In this document: positions 59,806 to 64,000 of the stretch, in pieces
Layout of the letters: each line of letters starts with the position of its first letter
Position numbering within the stretch: the first letter of the stretch is position 1
From: Isoperla grammatica
Lineage: Eukaryota; Arthropoda; Insecta; Plecoptera; Perlodidae
NCBI GenBank assembly: GCA_945910005.1
Contig: OX246743.1
Location: 8,922,736-8,986,735, forward strand
Direction of reading: 5' to 3'
DNA: 64,000 bases
Position numbers and translations under genes: made by a program
The notes under the pieces: generated by a model
What the model saw: only the letters and a program-made list of their open reading frames with translations
Told to the model about the DNA's origin: nothing
Databases searched by the model: none

Positions 59806-60269
59806 GTCTTGATTGCAAAGAGGGCCGCACGTATGGTGGAGTGACGAGAGCCATATTGGGGAGATTGTAAAGCGCTTGGATTGCAAAGAGGGCCGCAAGT
59901 ATGGCGAAGTGGCGAGAGCCACATTAGGGAGATGTTAGGCACTTGGATTGCAAAGAGGGCCGCAAGTATGGTGGAGTGGTGAGAGCCACATTGGGGAGAT
60001 TGTTAGGCGCTTGGATTGCAAAGAGGGCCGCAAGTATGACAGAGTGGCGAGAGACACATTGGGGAGTTTGTAAGGCGCTTGGATTGCAAAGAGGGCCGCA
60101 AGTATGACGGAGTGACGAGAGCCACATTGGGGAGTTTGTAAGGCGCTTGGATTGCAAATAGGGCCGCAGGTATGGTGGAGTGACGAGAGCCACATTGGGG
60201 AGATTTTTAGGCGCTTGGATTGCAAAGAGGGCCGCAAGTATGACGGAGTGGCGAGAGCAACACTGGGGA

Positions 60270-61760
60270 GATTGTTAGGCGGTTTGATTGCAAAGAGGGC
60301 CGCAAGTATGACGGAGTGGCGAGAGCCGCATCGGGGAGATAATTAGGCGCTCTGATTGCAAAGAGGGCCGCAAGTATTGTGGAGTGAATAGAGACACATT
60401 GGGGAGATTGTTAGGCGCTTGGGTTGCAAAAGAGGGCCGCGAGTATGGCGGAGTGGCGAGAGCCACATTGGGGAGATGTTAGGCACTTGGATTGCAAAGA
60501 GGGCCGCAAGTATGGTGGAGTGCCGAGAGCCACATTGGGGAGATTGTTAGGCGTTTTGATTGCAAAGAGGGCCGCAAGTATGGTGGAGTGACGAGAGCCA
60601 TATTGGGGAGATTGTAAGGCGCTTGAATTGCAAAGAGGGCCGCAAGTATGGCGGAGTGGCGAGAGTGACATTGGGGAGATGTTAGGCACTTGGATTGCAA
60701 AGAGGGCCGCAAGTATGGTGGAGTGCCGAGAGCCACATTGGGGAGAATGTTAGGCGTCTTGATTGCAAAGAGGGCCGCACGTATGGTGGAGTGACGAGAG
60801 CCATATTGGGGAGATTGTAAAGCGCTTGGATTGCAAAGAGGGCCGCAAGTATGGTGGAGTGCCGAGAGCCACATTAGGGAGATTGTAAGGCGATTGTTAG
60901 GCGCTCTAAATTGCAAAGAGGGCCGCGAGTATGGCGGTGTGACGAGAGCCACATTGGGGAGATTGTAAGGCGCTTGGATTGCAAAGAGGGCCGCAAGAGT
61001 GACGGAGTGAAAGTGCCACCTTAAGGAGATTGTGAGGCTCTTGGATTTCAAAGAGGGCCGCAAGTATGACCGAGTGACGAGAGCCACATTGGGGAGATTG
61101 TTAGGCGCTTGGATTGCAAAGAGGGCCGCAAGTCTAACGAAATGACGAGAGCAACACTAGGGAGATTGTAAAGCGCTTGGATTGCAAAGAGGGCCGCAAG
61201 TATGGCGGTGTGACGAGAGCCACATTGGGGAGATTGTAAGGCGCTTGGATTGCAAAGAGGGCCGCAAGTATGACCGAGTGACGAGAGCCACATTGGGGAG
61301 ATTGTTAGGCGCTTGGATGGCAAAGAGGGCCGCAAGTATGGTAAAGTGATGAGAGCCACATTGGGGAGATTGTTAGGCGCTTGGATTGCAAAGAGGGCCG
61401 CAAGTATGACGGGGTGACGAGAGCCACATTGGGGAGTTTGTTAGGCGCTTGGATTGCAAAGAGGGCCGCAAGTATGACGGAGTGACGAGAGCCACATTGG
61501 GGAGTTTGTAAGGCGCTTGGATTGCAAAGAGGGCCGCAAGTATGACGGAGTCGAGAGCCACATTGGGGAGATGTTAGGCACTTGGATTGCAAAGGGGGCC
61601 GCAAGTATGGGGGGTGCCAAGAGCCACATTGGGGAGATGTTAGGCACTTGGATTGCAAAGAGGGCCGCAAGTATGACGGAGTGACGAGAGCCACATTGGG
61701 GAGTTTGTTAGGCGCTTGGATTGCAAAGAGGGCCGCAAGTATAGTGGAGTGACGAGAGCC
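60270..61760 (+). repeat. Segment shared with 54418-55908
   Basis: Monomer order matches 54418-55908 at an offset of 5,852 bp, including the CGAGAGTGACATT variant (near 60660) and the AAATTGCAAAG joint after CTCT (near 60905). It departs near 61552, where GGAGTCGAGAGCC lacks bases (a short monomer), and near 61608 (GGGGGGTGCC). Confidence 0.75.
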
Positions 61761-64000
61761 ACATTGGGGAGATTGTTAGGCGCTTGGATTGCAAAGAGGG
61801 CCGCAAGTATGACGGAGTGGCGAGAGCTACATTAGGGAGATTGTTAGGCGCTTGGATTACAAAGAGGGCCGCAAGTATGGCGGAGTGGCGGAGCCACATA
61901 AGGGAGAAATGAGGCACTTCGATTGCAAAAAGGGCCGCAAGTATGGTGGTGTGACGAGAGCCACATTGGGGAGATTGCAAGGCGCTTGGATTGCAAAGAG
62001 GGCCGCAAGTATGACGGAGTGACGAGAGCCACATTGGGGAGATTGTTAGACGCTTGGATTGAAAAGAGGGCCGCAAGTATGACGGAGTGGTGAGAGCCCC
62101 ACTGGGGAGATTGTTAGGCGCTTGGATTGCAAAGAGGGCCGCAAGTATGGCGAAGTGGCAAGAGCCACATTAGGGAGATGTAAGGCACTTGGATTGCAAA
62201 GAGGGCTGCAAGTATGGTGGAGTGGTGAGAGCCACATTGGGGAGATTGTTAGGCGCTTGGATTGCAAAGAGGGCCGCAAGTATGACGGAGTGACGAGAGA
62301 CACATTGGGGAGTTTGTAAGGCGCTTGGATTGCAAAGAGGGCCGCAAGTATGACGGAGTGACGAGAGCCACATTGGGGAGTTTGTAAGGCGCTTGTATTT
62401 CAAAGAGGGCCGCAGGTATGGTGGAGTGACGAGAGCCACATTGGGGAGATTGTTAGGCGCTTGGATTGCAAAGAGGGCCGCAAGTATGACGGAGTGGCGA
62501 GAGCAACACTGGGGAGATTGTTAGACGCTTGGATTGAAAAGAGGGCCGCAAATATGACGAAGTGGTGAGAGCCCCACTGGTGAGATTGTTAGGCGCTTTG
62601 ATTGCAAAGAGGGCCGCAAGTATGACGGAGTGGCGAGAGCCGCATCGGGGAGATAATTAGGCGCTCTGATTGCAAAGAGGGCCGCAAGTATTGTGGAGTG
62701 AATAGAGACACATTGGGGAGATTGTTAGGCGCTTGGATTGCAAAAGAGGGCCGCAAGTATGGCGGAGTGGCGAGAGCCACATTGGGGAGATGTTAGGCAC
62801 TTGGATTGCAAAGAGGGCCGCAAGTATGGTGGAGTGCCGAGAGCCACATTGGGGAGATTGTTAGGCGTTTTGATTGCAAAGAGGGCCGCAAGTATGGTGG
62901 AGTGACGAGAGCCATTTTGGGGAGATTGTAAGGCGCTTGGATTGCAAAGAGGGCCGCAAGTATGGCGGAGTGGCAAAAGCCACATTGGGGAGATGTAAGG
63001 CACTTGGATTGCAAAGAGGGCCGCAAGTATGGTGGAGTGCCAAGAGCCACATTGGGGAGATTGTTAGGCGTCTTGATTGCAAAGAGGGCCGCACGTATGG
63101 TGGAGTGACGAGAGCCATATTGGGGAGATTGTAAGGCGCTTGGATTGCAAAGAGGGCCGCAAGTATGGTGGAGTGCCGAGAGCCACATTGGGGAGATTGT
63201 TAGGTGCTTGGATGGCAAAGAGGGCCGCAAGTATGGTAAAGTGATGAGAGCCACATTGGGGAGATTGTTAGGCGCTTGGATTGCAAAGAGGGCCGCAAGT
63301 ATGACGGGGTGACGAGAGCCACATTGGGGAGTTTGTTAGGCGCTTGGATTGCAAAGAGGGCCGCAAGTATGACGGAGTGACGAGAGCCACATTGGGGAGT
63401 TTGTAAGGCGCTTGGATTGCAAAGAGGGCCGCAAGTATGACGGAGTGGCGAGAGCCACATTGAGGAGATGTTAGGCACTTGGATTGCAAAGAGGGCCGCA
63501 AGTATGGGGGAGTGCCGAGAGCCACATTGGGGAAATGTTAGGCACTTGGATTGCAAAGAGGGCCGCAAGTATGACGGAGTGACGAGAGCCACATTAGGGA
63601 GTTTGTTAGGCGCTTGGATTGCAAAGAGGGCCGCAAGTATGGTGGAGTGACGAGAGCCACATTGGGGAGATTGTTAGGCGCTTGGATTGCAAAGAGGGCC
63701 GCAAGTATGACGGAGTGGCGAGAGCCGACTCGGGGAGATAATGAGGCGCTCTGATTGCAAAGAGGGCCGCAAGTATGGTGGAGTGACGAGAGAGACATTG
63801 GGGAGATTGTAAGGCGCTTGGATTGCAAAAGAGGGCCGCAAGTATGGCGGAGTGGCGAGAGCCACATTGGGGAGATTTAAGGCACTTGGATTGTAAAGAG
63901 GGCCGCAAGTATGATCGAGTGACGAGAGCCACATTGGGGAGTTTGTTAGGCGCTTGGATTGCAAAGAGGGCCGCAAGTATGGCGGTGTGACGAGAGCCAC

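Larger units (their letters stand above)
53837..64000 (+). repeat. 68-bp satellite array VIII
   Basis: About 149 monomers running off the right edge of the window. It is a patchwork of segments present elsewhere: 54030-56166 (as 21140-23276), 57200-59805 (as 47414-50021), 60270-61760 (as 54418-55908 at offset 5,852) and 63193-64000 (as 56190-56997 at offset 7,003). 11-bp duplications lie near 55030, 59182, 59397 and 60888, and a short monomer near 59786. No gene is seen. Confidence 0.97.

Noticed and set aside
1..64000. Telomeric repeat, because each monomer holds TTAGGC (nematode telomere hexamer) or a TTAGG core.
   Set aside because: The hexamer occurs once per 68 bp, never in tandem, and often reads TAAGGC. 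This is not telomere sequence.
1..64000. CENP-B box or other known centromere motif.
   Set aside because: I looked for the TTCG....A..CGGG pattern in the consensus monomer and main variants and did not find it. Centromere function cannot be judged from sequence alone.

Overview
This window is a block of eukaryotic satellite DNA and holds no intact gene. About 58.9 kb of the 64 kb (roughly 92 %) is one tandem repeat with a 68-bp monomer, so about 865 head-to-tail monomers, all in one orientation. Each monomer carries the anchors GAGGGCCGCAAGTATG and ACATTGGGGAGATTG and ends in GTTAGGC or GTAAGGC. The array is broken only by one LINE fragment (4893-6000) and six copies of a ~670-bp block (near 9.5, 19.7, 35.5, 44.0, 51.4 and 53.2 kb). 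Each block carries two antisense tRNA-like modules with RNA polymerase III-type A and B boxes.

The host is a eukaryote, most likely an invertebrate animal and perhaps an arthropod. The LINE fragment resembles the end of a jockey/CR1-like reverse transcriptase, ends in poly(A), and sits beside tRNA-derived repeats. The species cannot be named from the sequence. The setting fits pericentromeric, subtelomeric or sex-chromosome heterochromatin; that is inference.

Layout: array I 1-4892; LINE remnant 4893-6000; array II 6001-9510; block 1 9511-10190; array III 10191-19732; block 2 19733-20402; array IV 20403-35526; block 3 35527-36197; array V 36198-43989; block 4 43990-44660; array VI 44661-51437; block 5 51438-52107; array VII 52108-53166; block 6 53167-53836; array VIII 53837-64000.

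The array has layered higher-order structure. A 1,018-bp (15-monomer) unit is doubled at the left end. A 2,521-bp unit is doubled at about 11.8-16.6 kb. An 8,464-bp unit is doubled almost without change at about 29.9-46.8 kb. A ~3.2-3.3 kb module ending in the tRNA-like block occurs four times. Several 0.8-2.6 kb segments recur at offsets of 5.9, 7.0, 9.8, 14.4, 15.5, 21.3 and 32.9 kb. Blocks 2-6 share both satellite junctions, so they spread with the satellite and not by separate insertions.

Hundreds of open frames cross the array, but they arise from the monomer itself. Its minus strand has only one stop codon in the three frames, and a two-state site switches that stop on or off. I do not call these frames genes. 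The points most worth a second look are this stop-switch property, the repeat of the left-flank variant monomer on the right side of the tRNA-like blocks, the unusual 5'-leader/tRNA-like/T-run order of those units, the LINE break immediately after the expected catalytic motif, and the very recent 8.46-kb duplication.
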